From positions 79,628 through 143,627 of the forward strand of contig NZ_JBEOMB010000008.1 in the NCBI RefSeq assembly GCF_046000175.1: a stretch of 64,000 nt of DNA, given 5' to 3'. Both the position numbers and the translations under genes were made by a program. Shown one piece after another: positions 52,584 to 61,362 of the stretch (position 1 is its first letter; each line of letters begins with the position of its first letter). Origin of the DNA: Rhodoplanes sp046000175. GTDB taxonomy: Bacteria; Pseudomonadota; Alphaproteobacteria; Rhizobiales; Xanthobacteraceae. The notes below the pieces were generated by a model. It was given only the letters and a program-made list of their open reading frames with translations, was not told the DNA's origin and searched no databases.

Positions 52584-53110
52584 CGCCCGACCCGATCCAT
52601 ACGGGAGCCACCATCGAGCACGAGGGCACCACCATCGACGTGGTGGTCGAGTCGCCGCTGTGGGCGGCCGAGCCCGAGGCCGAGGCGCAGGTGCTGCGCG
52701 CCGTCACGGCGGCGCTGCCGGCCGATCTCGGCCCCCGCGAGCTCGCCGTCGTGCTCGCCGACGACGCCACCGTGAAGACGCTCAACGCGAGGTATCGCGG
52801 CAAGGACACGGCCACCAACGTGCTGTCCTTCCCGGCCGTGCCGGGCGCGACCGGCGCGGCCGGCGACGACGCCGCGCCGGTGCTGCTCGGCGACGTCGTG
52901 CTCGCCTTCGAGACCGTGCGGGCCGAGGCAGAGCGCGACGGCACGCCGTTCGCCCATCACCTCGGTCATCTGGTCGTGCACGGCGTGCTGCATCTTCTCG
53001 GCTACGATCACGAGACCGAATCCGAAGCCGAAGCCATGGAGGCCCGCGAGCGCGACGTTCTGGCGTCGCTCGCGATCCCCGATCCTTACGCCGGACGCGA
53101 ATGCGCCTGA
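52580..53110 (+). CDS. ybeY: endoribonuclease YbeY
   Basis: A 176-residue metal-dependent RNase for 16S rRNA 3'-end maturation and ribosome quality control. The metal motif is HGVLHLLGYDH with H134, H138 and H144, preceded by the conserved RGKDTATNVLSFP. It overlaps phoH at the start and the CorC-type gene at its end, in line with co-translation. Confidence 0.94.
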   Translation: MTPDPIHTGATIEHEGTTIDVVVESPLWAAEPEAEAQVLRAVTAALPADLGPRELAVVLADDATVKTLNARYRGKDTATNVLSFPAVPGATGAAGDDAAPVLLGDVVLAFETVRAEAERDGTPFAHHLGHLVVHGVLHLLGYDHETESEAEAMEARERDVLASLAIPDPYAGRECA

Positions 53111-54294
53111 CAGCAGCCATCATGCCCGACGAACCTCCCAGTCGAAGCGAACCGAACGAGCCGGCGGGCCAGTCCCGCAGCGCCGCGGCGGACCCACCTG
53201 CCGTCGCGGCGGACGACGCCCGCGGCGTCGCGGTGCCTGCGTTGCGCGGAGAGGTGCTGCCGCGCGAGGCCGGCGAGGGCTGGGTCCAGCGCATGCTGCG
53301 CGCCCTGTTCGGCTGGAAGCCGGGCTCGGTGCGCTCCGACATCGCCGTGCTGCTCGAGGGCAACGCCCCGGCCGACGCCGACTCGGGCTTCTCGGCCGAA
53401 GAGCGGACCATGCTCAAGAACATCCTCGGCCTGCGCGAGCGGCGCAGCGAGGACATCATGGTACCGCGCGCCGACATCGTGGCGGTGCAGCGCGACATCT
53501 CGCTCGGCGAGCTCGTCAAGGTGTTCGAGAAGGCCGGCCATTCGCGCCTCGTCGTCTACGACGACACGCTCGACGATCCGGTCGGCATGGTGCACATCCG
53601 CGACCTCGTCGCCTTCATGGCGAACCGGGCCGCGACGCCGCCGCCGACGTCCAAGCGCAAGAAGCGATTCCCCGCCGACCTCGATCTGCGCGCCATCGAC
53701 CTCGCGATGCCGCTCGCCGAGGCCGCCATCGTGCGCGACATCCTGTTCGTGCCGCCGTCGATGCCGGCGCTCGACCTGCTCGCCAAGATGCAGGCGTCGC
53801 ACGTCCATCTCGCCCTCGTCATCGACGAGTACGGCGGCACCGACGGCGTCATCTCGATCGAGGATCTGGTCGAGCAGATCGTCGGCGACATCGAGGACGA
53901 GCACGACGAGCACGAGGCGCGCAGCGTCGTGCGCCAGCCGGACGGCTCCTTCCTGGCCGACGCCCGCGCCCCGCTCGAGGACGTCACCGCGACGGTGGGG
54001 GCCGAGTTCGACGTCGGTGACGCCGCCGAGGAGGTCGACACCATCGGGGGCTATCTGGTCACGCGGGTCGGCCGCGTGCCGGTGCGCGGCGAGATCGTGC
54101 CCGGCCCGGAGCCGTTCGAGATCGAGGTGCTCGACGCCGATCCGCGCCGGGTCAAGCGGGTGAAGATCACCCGCAGCAAGCAGCGGCGCAGCCGCGAGGC
54201 ACGCCGCGAGACCTCGTCCGAGGCCCGCGCGGCGCCGCCCGAGGGGGCCGGTCCCCCCGGCCCCGAGCCGCGCCGCGGCGCCGCCTCGTCGTGA
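53101..54294 (+). CDS. CorC/HlyC-type CBS-domain protein (hemolysin family)
   Basis: A 397-residue soluble protein with tandem CBS domains and a C-terminal CorC_HlyC transporter-associated domain. Landmarks are EERTMLKNILGLRERRSEDIMVPRADIVAVQ, VFEKAGHSRLVVYDD, VIDEYGGTDGVISIEDLVEQIVGDIEDEHD and VDTIGGYLVTRVGRVPVRGE. It lacks the DUF21 membrane domain, so it resembles CorC (magnesium/cobalt efflux accessory). The ATG 53101 overlaps ybeY; ATG 53122 (MPDEPP) is an alternative. A basic, Ala-rich tail ends the protein. Confidence 0.88.
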   Translation: MRLTAAIMPDEPPSRSEPNEPAGQSRSAAADPPAVAADDARGVAVPALRGEVLPREAGEGWVQRMLRALFGWKPGSVRSDIAVLLEGNAPADADSGFSAEERTMLKNILGLRERRSEDIMVPRADIVAVQRDISLGELVKVFEKAGHSRLVVYDDTLDDPVGMVHIRDLVAFMANRAATPPPTSKRKKRFPADLDLRAIDLAMPLAEAAIVRDILFVPPSMPALDLLAKMQASHVHLALVIDEYGGTDGVISIEDLVEQIVGDIEDEHDEHEARSVVRQPDGSFLADARAPLEDVTATVGAEFDVGDAAEEVDTIGGYLVTRVGRVPVRGEIVPGPEPFEIEVLDADPRRVKRVKITRSKQRRSREARRETSSEARAAPPEGAGPPGPEPRRGAASS

Positions 54295-55919
54295 CCGCCG
54301 CGCCGGTGACGGCCGCGATCTCCCGGGTCGCGCAGCCGATCGTGCTCGCCTGGGGGGTCCGGCGGATCGCGATCGCGCTGCTGGCGGGCGCCGCCTCGAC
54401 GCTCGCGATGGCGCCGCTCGGCCTGTGGCCGGCCCTCCTGATCACGTTCCCGGTGATGGTCTGGCTGATCGACGGCTCCGGCGCCGGGCGCTGGAACGGC
54501 GTCGCCGCCGCCGCGGCGGCCGGCTGGTGGTTCGGCTTCGGCTATTTCCTCGCCGGGCTCTACTGGATCGGCGCCGCCTTCCTGGTCGACGCCGACAAGT
54601 TCGGCGCGCTCCTGGTGCCGGCCGTGCTGATCCTGCCGGCCGGGCTGGCGCTGTTCACGGCGGCCGGCTTCGCGCTCGCCCGCGCCCTGTGGGATCCCGG
54701 CGCATTCCGCATCGTGACGCTCGCGGCGGCACTGACCACCACCGAATGGCTGCGCGGGCACATCCTCTCCGGCTTCCCGTGGAACGCCTTCGGCTACGCG
54801 CTCGCCGAGCCGCTGGCGCTGGCGCAGGGCTTCGCGCTCGTCGGCCTGTGGGGCATGACGTTCCTGGCCGTGCTGATCTTCGCGGCGCCGGCGGCGCTCG
54901 CCGACCCGCCCGCCGAGACGCGGCGGCCGTGGCTCCTGCCGGCGATCGCCCTCGGACTCCTGGTCGCGCTGGCGGCGTTCGGCACGGCCCGGCTGGCGCT
55001 CGCCCCGACCACCTTCGTGGACGGCCCCCGGCTGCGGCTGATGCAGCCCAACATCCCGCAGGACCAGCGCTTCAGCTACGCCGCCAAGGCCGACGTGATG
55101 CGCCGCTACCTGGCGCTGTCGAACCGTGCGACCGGCGAGCGCTCGCGCGGCGTCGCCGACGCCACCCACCTGATCTGGCCCGAATCGGCGTTCCCGTTCT
55201 TCGTCGCCCGCGAGCCCGACGCGCTCGCCGCGATCGCCGACCTGCTGCCCGAGGGCACCGTGCTGATCACCGGGGCGGCGCGCCTCGCCGCATCGTCGCG
55301 GCCCGGCAACATCGAGGCCTACAACTCGGTCTACGTGTTCGACCACGACGGCTCGATCCTGTCGATCTACGACAAGGTGCATCTGGTGCCGTTCGGCGAG
55401 TACGTGCCGCTGCGCCGGCTGCTGCAGCGGATCGGGATCGAGCAGCTCGTCCGGGTGCCGGGCGGCTTCCTGGCGGGCGACCGGCTGCGCACGCTGGAGA
55501 GCCCGCGGGCGCCGCCTTTCGTGCCGCTGGTCTGCTACGAGGCAGTGTTCCCGCACGCCGTGCTGCCGCGCGGGGTGCGGCCGGGCTGGCTCCTGAACGT
55601 CACCAACGACGCCTGGTTCGGCCTCTCGCCGGGGCCCTATCAGCACCTCCAGCAGGCCCGGATGCGGGCCGTCGAGGAAGGGCTGCCGCTGGTGCGCGCC
55701 GCCAACACCGGCATCTCGGCGGTCGTCGATCCGGCCGGCCGCATCGTCGCGCAGCTCGGGCTCGGCCGCGAGGGGGTCCTCGACTCGCGCCTGCCGGCCA
55801 CGCTGTCGCCGCCCCCCTACGCCCGCACCGGCGACGCTCCGGTGACGGCGGTTGTCGTGCTCGCATTGATCGCGTCGGCATGGCGTCGACGTGTCCGATT
55901 GCTTCGCCGCACGCGTTGA
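54291..55919 (+). CDS. lnt: apolipoprotein N-acyltransferase
   Basis: A 542-residue inner-membrane enzyme that N-acylates lipoproteins, the last step of their maturation. About six N-terminal helices are followed by a periplasmic nitrilase domain with the triad E298 (IWPESAFPF), K362 (YDKVHLVPFGEYVP) and C415 (PLVCYEAVFP), and a final C-terminal helix. In rhizobia this gene is known as actA, required for acid tolerance. It starts at GTG 54291, overlapping the upstream gene by 4 nt (GTGA). Confidence 0.95.
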   Translation: MTAAPVTAAISRVAQPIVLAWGVRRIAIALLAGAASTLAMAPLGLWPALLITFPVMVWLIDGSGAGRWNGVAAAAAAGWWFGFGYFLAGLYWIGAAFLVDADKFGALLVPAVLILPAGLALFTAAGFALARALWDPGAFRIVTLAAALTTTEWLRGHILSGFPWNAFGYALAEPLALAQGFALVGLWGMTFLAVLIFAAPAALADPPAETRRPWLLPAIALGLLVALAAFGTARLALAPTTFVDGPRLRLMQPNIPQDQRFSYAAKADVMRRYLALSNRATGERSRGVADATHLIWPESAFPFFVAREPDALAAIADLLPEGTVLITGAARLAASSRPGNIEAYNSVYVFDHDGSILSIYDKVHLVPFGEYVPLRRLLQRIGIEQLVRVPGGFLAGDRLRTLESPRAPPFVPLVCYEAVFPHAVLPRGVRPGWLLNVTNDAWFGLSPGPYQHLQQARMRAVEEGLPLVRAANTGISAVVDPAGRIVAQLGLGREGVLDSRLPATLSPPPYARTGDAPVTAVVVLALIASAWRRRVRLLRRTR

Positions 55920-56437
55920 TCCGGGCGAGCCCGGACTAGACCACGAGAGCCATTGCGGCGTATCGTCACAGCGTTGTGCAGCAGTCTGTGCGGTCGCCGC
56001 GAGAGTGTCGCGAAATCCGACGAGTCTCGCCTGTCGACAGCCCTACCGTGTGCATACCCGTCCTGCGTCGGGTGCGGTCGAAACTGCCACAATAACAGGT
56101 ACCATCCTGCTGACACGGAGACGTCGGGGCGCTACATAGTCCGGGCAAGGCCCGCGCCCGCAACGCTGTCCGAAATTCCTTCCCCCGGACAAATTCTGCC
56201 CGGTGTTGAACATGGTACCCGGCAGATATCATCCGATTGATCAAGCAAGTTACTTCATTGTTCAGCAACTTGCATTGGTAAGCCCTCTCAAACGAGGGTA
56301 GTGTCTATTTTGTTCCAATTCAGAACGATTTTGATTCTGTTTCGCTGGTGCTTGGAACAGCTATGCAGTCCTGTGATTGCATCGCACGAGAGAGTGGACG
56401 AGAAGGTGGTCGGCGGGGACATGAGGAGAGAGAGAAA
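55920..56437 (+). promoter_or_regulatory. AT-richer promoter region of the phrR-like gene
   Basis: This 518-bp gap holds no gene. Its 3' half (about 56180–56400) is markedly less GC-rich than the window. It contains the inverted repeat GCAAGTT–N15–AACTTGC (56245–56273), the hairpin CCCTC–TCAAAC–GAGGG (56283–56298) and CAGAA–N9–TTCTG near 56320. These are suitable operators for an HTH regulator; autoregulation is inferred. Confidence 0.5.
56245..56273. promoter_or_regulatory. inverted repeat GCAAGTT–N15–AACTTGC
   Basis: Perfect 7-bp arms separated by 15 bp, 165 bp upstream of the phrR-like ATG, in an AT-richer segment. It is a candidate operator; the binding protein is unknown. Confidence 0.45.
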
Positions 56438-56887
56438 ATGATGGCCAAAAAGGCTCCGAACCCCATCGACAAGCATGTCGGGAGCCGTGTTCGTATGCGT
56501 CGCATGATGCTGGGGATGAGCCAGGAGAAGCTCGGCGACGCGCTCAGCCTGACCTTTCAGCAGGTGCAGAAGTACGAGAAGGGGACGAACCGTATCGGTG
56601 CCAGCCGGCTGCAGCAGATCGCTCACATCCTGCAGGTTCCGGTGGCCTTCTTCTTCGAGGGTGCCCCCGATCTCGGTGACGGCGGCCCGACCGACGGCCT
56701 CGCCGAGGCTCCGTCGCCGGCCTACATCTCCGACTTCCTGGCGACCTCGGACGGCCTCGCGCTGACCAAGGCGTTCATGCGCATCAACGACGCCAAGCTG
56801 CGCCGGCGCATCGTCGACCTGGTCGAGCACATCGCCGGCGAGCCGGTCGAGAACGGCAACGGCAACGGCAAGACCGCCGAGCATTGA
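56438..56887 (+). CDS. phrR: XRE-family HTH regulator (PhrR/PraR type)
   Basis: A 149-residue DNA-binding protein. The Cro/C1-type HTH is VGSRVRMRRMMLGMSQEKLGDALSLTFQQVQKYEKGTNRIGASRLQQIAHIL, followed by FFFEGAPD and a C-terminal helix TKAFMRINDAKLRRRIVDLVEHIAG. A homologue in the same position after lnt/actA is phrR of Sinorhizobium (acid-inducible) and praR of Rhizobium (biofilm/quorum sensing control). The ATG at 56438 has AGGAG 9 bp upstream; ATG 56441 is the alternative. metK follows after 278 bp. Specific targets here are unknown. Confidence 0.85.
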   Translation: MMAKKAPNPIDKHVGSRVRMRRMMLGMSQEKLGDALSLTFQQVQKYEKGTNRIGASRLQQIAHILQVPVAFFFEGAPDLGDGGPTDGLAEAPSPAYISDFLATSDGLALTKAFMRINDAKLRRRIVDLVEHIAGEPVENGNGNGKTAEH

Positions 56888-57165
56888 TGCCTGGGGCGGT
56901 CCTCCGACCAGCCCCCATCGCGAGACACGACCCAGGCGCGCCCCCAAAAGGCGCGCCGTTCGTGCTTTTGGACCCGGCCTGGCCCCCCCGCCGGCGCCGG
57001 CGCCTGCGAATCGAGCGGTGCGACGGCCGGGAATTTCTCGATCCGCTTGCCGAATCGGCGGCGGATCGCCGGGTCTGCGTCTTGACCGGGCAGGGGGACG
57101 CTGCAAGAACAGGCGCCGAATTTTGGGCGACGCGGAGGTCCGCGTCTCGGGCTGTGGAGTCGAAC
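56888..57165 (+). promoter_or_regulatory. metK leader region with stem-loops
   Basis: Two stem-loops are visible: GGCGCGCC–CCCAAAA–GGCGCGCC at 56935–56957, followed by a short T-rich GTTCGTGCTTTTG (possible phrR terminator), and GACGCG–GAGGTC–CGCGTC at 57129–57146, just before the metK ribosome-binding site GGAG (57156–57159). A SAM-responsive leader would be logical, but I do not recognise a known SAM riboswitch class. Confidence 0.45.
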
Positions 57166-58368
<1,203 letters not shown>

Positions 58369-58399
58369 GCCGACCCGCGGGCGCGCCCGTCTCCGATCG

Positions 58400-58437
58400 G
58401 AAGCCGGCGGAGCTCTGCTTCGCCGGCTTCTCTCGTT
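58400..58437 (+). terminator. metK intrinsic terminator
   Basis: A perfect 10-bp stem, GAAGCCGGCG/CGCCGGCTTC (58400–58430) with an 11-nt loop, followed by TCTCGTTT. Confidence 0.82.
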
Positions 58438-58448
58438 TCGGCCGTCAC

Positions 58449-58555
58449 GCGTAGGGTGGGCAAAGGGGCGCCGAAGGCGGCCCGTGCCCACGCGGTTCGC
58501 GGCCGGCTAGGACCGCGTGGGCACGGCGCGTTCCGCGCCTTTGCCCACCCTACGC
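58449..58555. repeat. dispersed inverted repeat, family B, complete copy
   Basis: Perfect 18-bp terminal inverted repeats GCGTAGGGTGGGCAAAGG ... CCTTTGCCCACCCTACGC enclose a second inverted pair (CCGTGCCCACGCGG/CCGCGTGGGCACGG). It lies between metK and trmB and ends 11 bp before the trmB ATG, so it may influence trmB translation. Confidence 0.9.
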
Positions 58556-58566
58556 AGTCCGAGCCC

Positions 58567-59313
58567 ATGGAGCTGCTTTCGTTGGACCCGACCCCGACGC
58601 CGCCGCGCGCGTTTTTCGGCCGCCGCAAGGGCCACACGCTGCGCCGCCACCACACCGGTCTCCTCGGCGACCTGCTGCCGCGCCTCGCGCTCGACGTCTC
58701 GCGCCCGGCACCGGTGCGGCTGGGCGATCTGTTCGATCCGCCCGTGGACAAGGTGCGGCTGGAGATCGGCTTCGGCGGCGGCGAGCATCTCGCCGCCCAG
58801 GCGGCCGCCGACCCGGCGACCGGCTTCATCGGCTGCGAGGGCTTCGTCAACGGCGTCGCCCAGCTCCTCGTCCATGTCGAGGAGGCCGGGCTGACCAACA
58901 TCCGCATCCATCACGGCGACGCCGCCGAGGTTCTGGCCTGGCTGCCGGAGGCCTCGCTCGCCGGCGTCGACCTCCTCTACCCCGATCCCTGGCGAAAACG
59001 CCGGCACTGGAAGCGCCGCTTCGTCCAGGACGCGACGGTGGCGACGCTCGCCCACCTGCTCGCCGACGGGGCCGCGTTCCGCTTCGCCTCGGACTGGGAA
59101 CACTACGCCGCCTGGACGCTGGAGCATCTCCTGCGCGCGCCCGATTTCGAGTGGACTGCCGAGCGCGCCGACGACTGGCGCAAGCCGTGGGACGGCTTCA
59201 CCCGCACCCGCTACGAGGCCAAGGCGATCCGCGAGGGCCGCACGCCCTGCTACCTGGTGTTCCGGCGTCGGCCGCGGGGGGTGACACCGTCGTGCGCGGG
59301 TCGAGCCCGATAG
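58567..59313 (+). CDS. trmB: tRNA (guanine-N7-)-methyltransferase
   Basis: A 248-residue SAM-dependent enzyme that makes m7G46 in tRNA. The SAM-binding loop is LEIGFGGGEHL (66–75), and the family motif is DLLYPDPWRKRRHWKRRF with the conserved P-D-P-W and R-H-x-K-R-R. The C-terminal TRYEAKAIREGRTPCYLVF is also typical. ATG 58567 was chosen because upstream sequence is repeat DNA. The last dozen residues (VTPSCAGRAR) are unusual and the TAG stop is the first triplet of a repeat element, so the natural C-terminus may have been altered. Confidence 0.93.
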   Translation: MELLSLDPTPTPPRAFFGRRKGHTLRRHHTGLLGDLLPRLALDVSRPAPVRLGDLFDPPVDKVRLEIGFGGGEHLAAQAAADPATGFIGCEGFVNGVAQLLVHVEEAGLTNIRIHHGDAAEVLAWLPEASLAGVDLLYPDPWRKRRHWKRRFVQDATVATLAHLLADGAAFRFASDWEHYAAWTLEHLLRAPDFEWTAERADDWRKPWDGFTRTRYEAKAIREGRTPCYLVFRRRPRGVTPSCAGRAR

Positions 59314-59484
59314 GCGCTAAGTTAGACGTGAAGGCACTGCCTCTCGGTGGTCGCCGTCCGCGCAGGCGGACGGCCCAGTATCCACCGGCGTTCGTTGTTT
59401 CAGCCGAAAGGCTGTGGCGTACTAGGTGCTCCGCCTTCGCGGAGCATGACGACGGATAGGCTTCGGGGCTAAACTAAGCGCCTA
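59311..59484. mobile_element. MITE-like element with imperfect terminal inverted repeats
   Basis: The left end TAGGCGCTAAGTTAG and the right end (reverse complement) TAGGCGCTTAGTTTAG form imperfect inverted repeats bounding 174 bp. Inside are three hairpins: GTCCGC–GCAG–GCGGAC, CAGCC–GAAA–GGCTG and GCTCCGC–CTTC–GCGGAGC. No ORF for a transposase is present, so it would be non-autonomous. The left end coincides with the trmB stop codon. No flanking target duplication is evident. Confidence 0.5.
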
Positions 59485-59550
59485 TGCGGCGCACCCCGCG
59501 CATCCATTCACGTTCGAAATACGCTTTCTTGCACAAGGGCTTGCGCAAGA

Positions 59551-59582
59551 CGATGGATGGCCGGTCAAGCCCGGCCATGACC
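59551..59582. repeat. half copy of dispersed repeat, family D
   Basis: CGATGGATGGCCGGTCAAGCCCGGCCATGACC, matching one arm of the element at 21315–21387. It overlaps the last codons and stop of the minus-strand isomerase gene. Confidence 0.7.
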
Positions 59583-60284
59583 GGGCGGATGCTTGGTGGC
59601 CCACGCCAGCGCCTGCTCCAGGCGGTCGTTGCCCCAGAACAGCTCGCCGTCGGCCGTGACGATGGTCGGCGCACCGAACAGGCCGAGGCGCTGCGCCGCC
59701 TCGGTCTCCTGGCGCAGCCTCGCCTTCACCTCCGGCGTCGCGGCCTGCGCCAGCACGGCGTCCGCATCGACGCCGAGCCGGGCGAGAAGGTCGGCGAGGA
59801 CGGCCGGGTCGTCGACCGCCCTGCCCTCGCCGAATCCGGCCCGGAACACGGCGCGGCAGAACGCCTCGCCCCAGCCGGGGCTGTCTCGCGCCGGGCCGCC
59901 GGCGGCCGCGCCGGCAGCCGCCGAATCGAGCCCGATCAGGGCGATCCGTGCGGCGAGCAGGCTGTTGACCGGGAACACCGGCGGCCGGACGAGCGGCAGG
60001 CCGAGATCGGCGCACAGCCGCTCGAGATCCCGCCACATGTAGCGGCCCTTGGCCGGATAGATGACGAACGGCGAGGTGTCCCAGCCCTGCGCCTTGAAGA
60101 TCGGCCCGAGCATGAACGGCCGGTAGCGCACCGCGACCCCGGCCGCCGCGGCGAGCGGGCCGATCCGCATCAGCGCCGGATACGAATAGGTCGAGGCGAA
60201 CTCGAACCACAGATCGACCGGCGGCGGCCGAAGGCCCGCCGCCATCCCCGTTTCGGCCGTCCCGGTCGTCTCGCCCTCCCGCAT
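59565..60284 (-). CDS. 2-hydroxychromene-2-carboxylate isomerase / DsbA-like kappa-class protein
   Basis: A 239-residue thioredoxin-fold protein of the HCCA isomerase/kappa GST family, glutathione-dependent. The start of the domain is VDLWFEFASTYSYPALMRIGPLAAAAGV, with the Ser/Tyr glutathione-site residues. YRPFMLGPIFKAQGWDTSPF and the C-terminal LGLFGAPTIVTADGELFWGNDRLEQAL (cis-Pro) are typical. The final residues HPPGHGRA are encoded by a family-D repeat, so the C-terminus was probably changed by repeat insertion. The ATG at 60284 was preferred over 60335. The physiological substrate is unknown. Confidence 0.87.
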   Translation of the reverse strand: MREGETTGTAETGMAAGLRPPPVDLWFEFASTYSYPALMRIGPLAAAAGVAVRYRPFMLGPIFKAQGWDTSPFVIYPAKGRYMWRDLERLCADLGLPLVRPPVFPVNSLLAARIALIGLDSAAAGAAAGGPARDSPGWGEAFCRAVFRAGFGEGRAVDDPAVLADLLARLGVDADAVLAQAATPEVKARLRQETEAAQRLGLFGAPTIVTADGELFWGNDRLEQALAWATKHPPGHGRA

Positions 60285-60392
60285 CCGGTCCTCCCCTCGT
60301 CGTGGCCGCCCGCACGACCATACCTCGAAACCCACCCGACCGGGCGAGTTCGGGCCGTTCCCGGTGGGTCACGCAGCCGCGCCCGGTTCCAC

Positions 60393-60420
60393 TTGCGATA
60401 TCGGCGATCTTCGCTATAGT
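60393..60420 (+). promoter_or_regulatory. promoter upstream of the rimP leader
   Basis: TTGCGA–N16–TATAGT at 60393–60420 is a good sigma-70-type promoter on the plus strand. Initiation near 60427 would give a leader beginning with the hairpin described next. Confidence 0.6.
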
Positions 60421-60423
60421 CCC

Positions 60424-60501
60424 GGTCGTCTGAGGACACCTCATAACGATCGCAAGGTCGGTTTTTGAGAGTGGGGCCCGCCCGGGACCCGCTCTTTTTT
60501 G
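60424..60501 (+). ncRNA. leader RNA with intrinsic terminator before rimP–nusA–infB
   Basis: Two stem-loops: GGTCGT–C–TGAGG–ACA–CCTCA–TA–ACGATC (60424–60451), then AGAGTGGGGCCC ... GGGACCCGCTCT (60468–60495) running into TTTTTT (60495–60500). The second is a classic Rho-independent terminator on the plus strand, about 105 bp before the rimP start. It may be an attenuator of the operon or end a short independent RNA of about 70 nt. Confidence 0.65.
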
Positions 60502-60606
60502 TTACTTGCGGCCGGCCGGTCGTCGTCGCTGCGCCCCGGCCCGGGGGCGAGGTGTCCTGACGCGACTGTCCGCCCGCGACTTCGAAAAGGACCCGCTGGT
60601 TTCCCT

Positions 60607-61359
60607 ATGGCCGGTTCCCGCATGAAAGAGACGACTGACGCCACCGTCCCGGCGAACGTCGCAGCCGAGAGCGCGCCCATCGACCGCGCGCCGCTCGACA
60701 GCGCGCTCGACGAGCCGCGGCTGATCGCCGAGAGCGGGCTCGCCGCGCGGGTCGCCGCAATCGTGGTGCCGGTGCTCGAGACGCTGGGCTACCGGCTGGT
60801 GCGGGTGAAGATCTCCGGGATCGACGGCTGCACCGTGCAGGTGATGGCCGAGCGCGCCGACGGCACCATGCAGATCGACGACTGCGAGGCGGTGTCGCGC
60901 ACCCTGTCGCCGATCCTCGACGAGACCGACCCGATCGATCGCGAGTACCGGCTGGAGATCTCCTCGCCCGGCATCGACCGGCCGCTGGTGCGGCGCGTCG
61001 ACTTCGCCCGCGCGCAGGGCCATCTCGCCAAGATCGAGATGGCCCTGCCGGTCGGCGGCAAGAAGCGCTTCAAGGGCACGCTCGCCGGGCTGGACGGCCA
61101 GACGGCGCGGCTCCATATCGAGAGCGGCGACGGCACGACGCAGGAGGTTCTCCTGCCTATCCCGGACATGGCCGACGCCAAGCTCGTGCTCACCGACGCG
61201 CTGATCGCCGAGGCGCTTCGCCGCGGCAAGGCGGACGAGAAGGAGGCGCGCCAGGAGCGGGCGGCGCGTCGCAAGGAACGCATCCAATCCCGCAAAGCGA
61301 CCCGAGACGGAGCCGCCGCGGCCGAACGGCCGGCCGCCCCGCTCACCGACGGAGACTGA
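60607..61359 (+). CDS. rimP: ribosome maturation factor RimP
   Basis: A 250-residue 30S-subunit assembly factor. After an acidic N-terminal extension comes the RimP domain: LAARVAAIVVPVLETLGYRLVRVKISG, MQIDDCEAVSRTLSPILDETDPID, then the LEISSPGIDRPLVRRVDFARAQG signature. A basic C-terminal tail (ARRKERIQSRKATRDG) extends beyond the usual length. ATG 60607 is used; ATG 60622 (MKETTD) is equally plausible. It is the first gene of rimP–nusA–ylxR–infB, with nusA starting 3 bp after the stop. Confidence 0.93.
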   Translation: MAGSRMKETTDATVPANVAAESAPIDRAPLDSALDEPRLIAESGLAARVAAIVVPVLETLGYRLVRVKISGIDGCTVQVMAERADGTMQIDDCEAVSRTLSPILDETDPIDREYRLEISSPGIDRPLVRRVDFARAQGHLAKIEMALPVGGKKRFKGTLAGLDGQTARLHIESGDGTTQEVLLPIPDMADAKLVLTDALIAEALRRGKADEKEARQERAARRKERIQSRKATRDGAAAAERPAAPLTDGD

Positions 61360-61362
61360 TCC

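Noticed and set aside
56888..57165. Known SAM riboswitch (SAM-I, SAM-II or SAH class)
   Set aside because: I could not match any conserved core of these classes; only simple hairpins were seen.
58456..58566. N-terminal extension of trmB
   Set aside because: The open frame starts inside the family-B inverted repeat and lacks similarity to TrmB; ATG 58567 fits.
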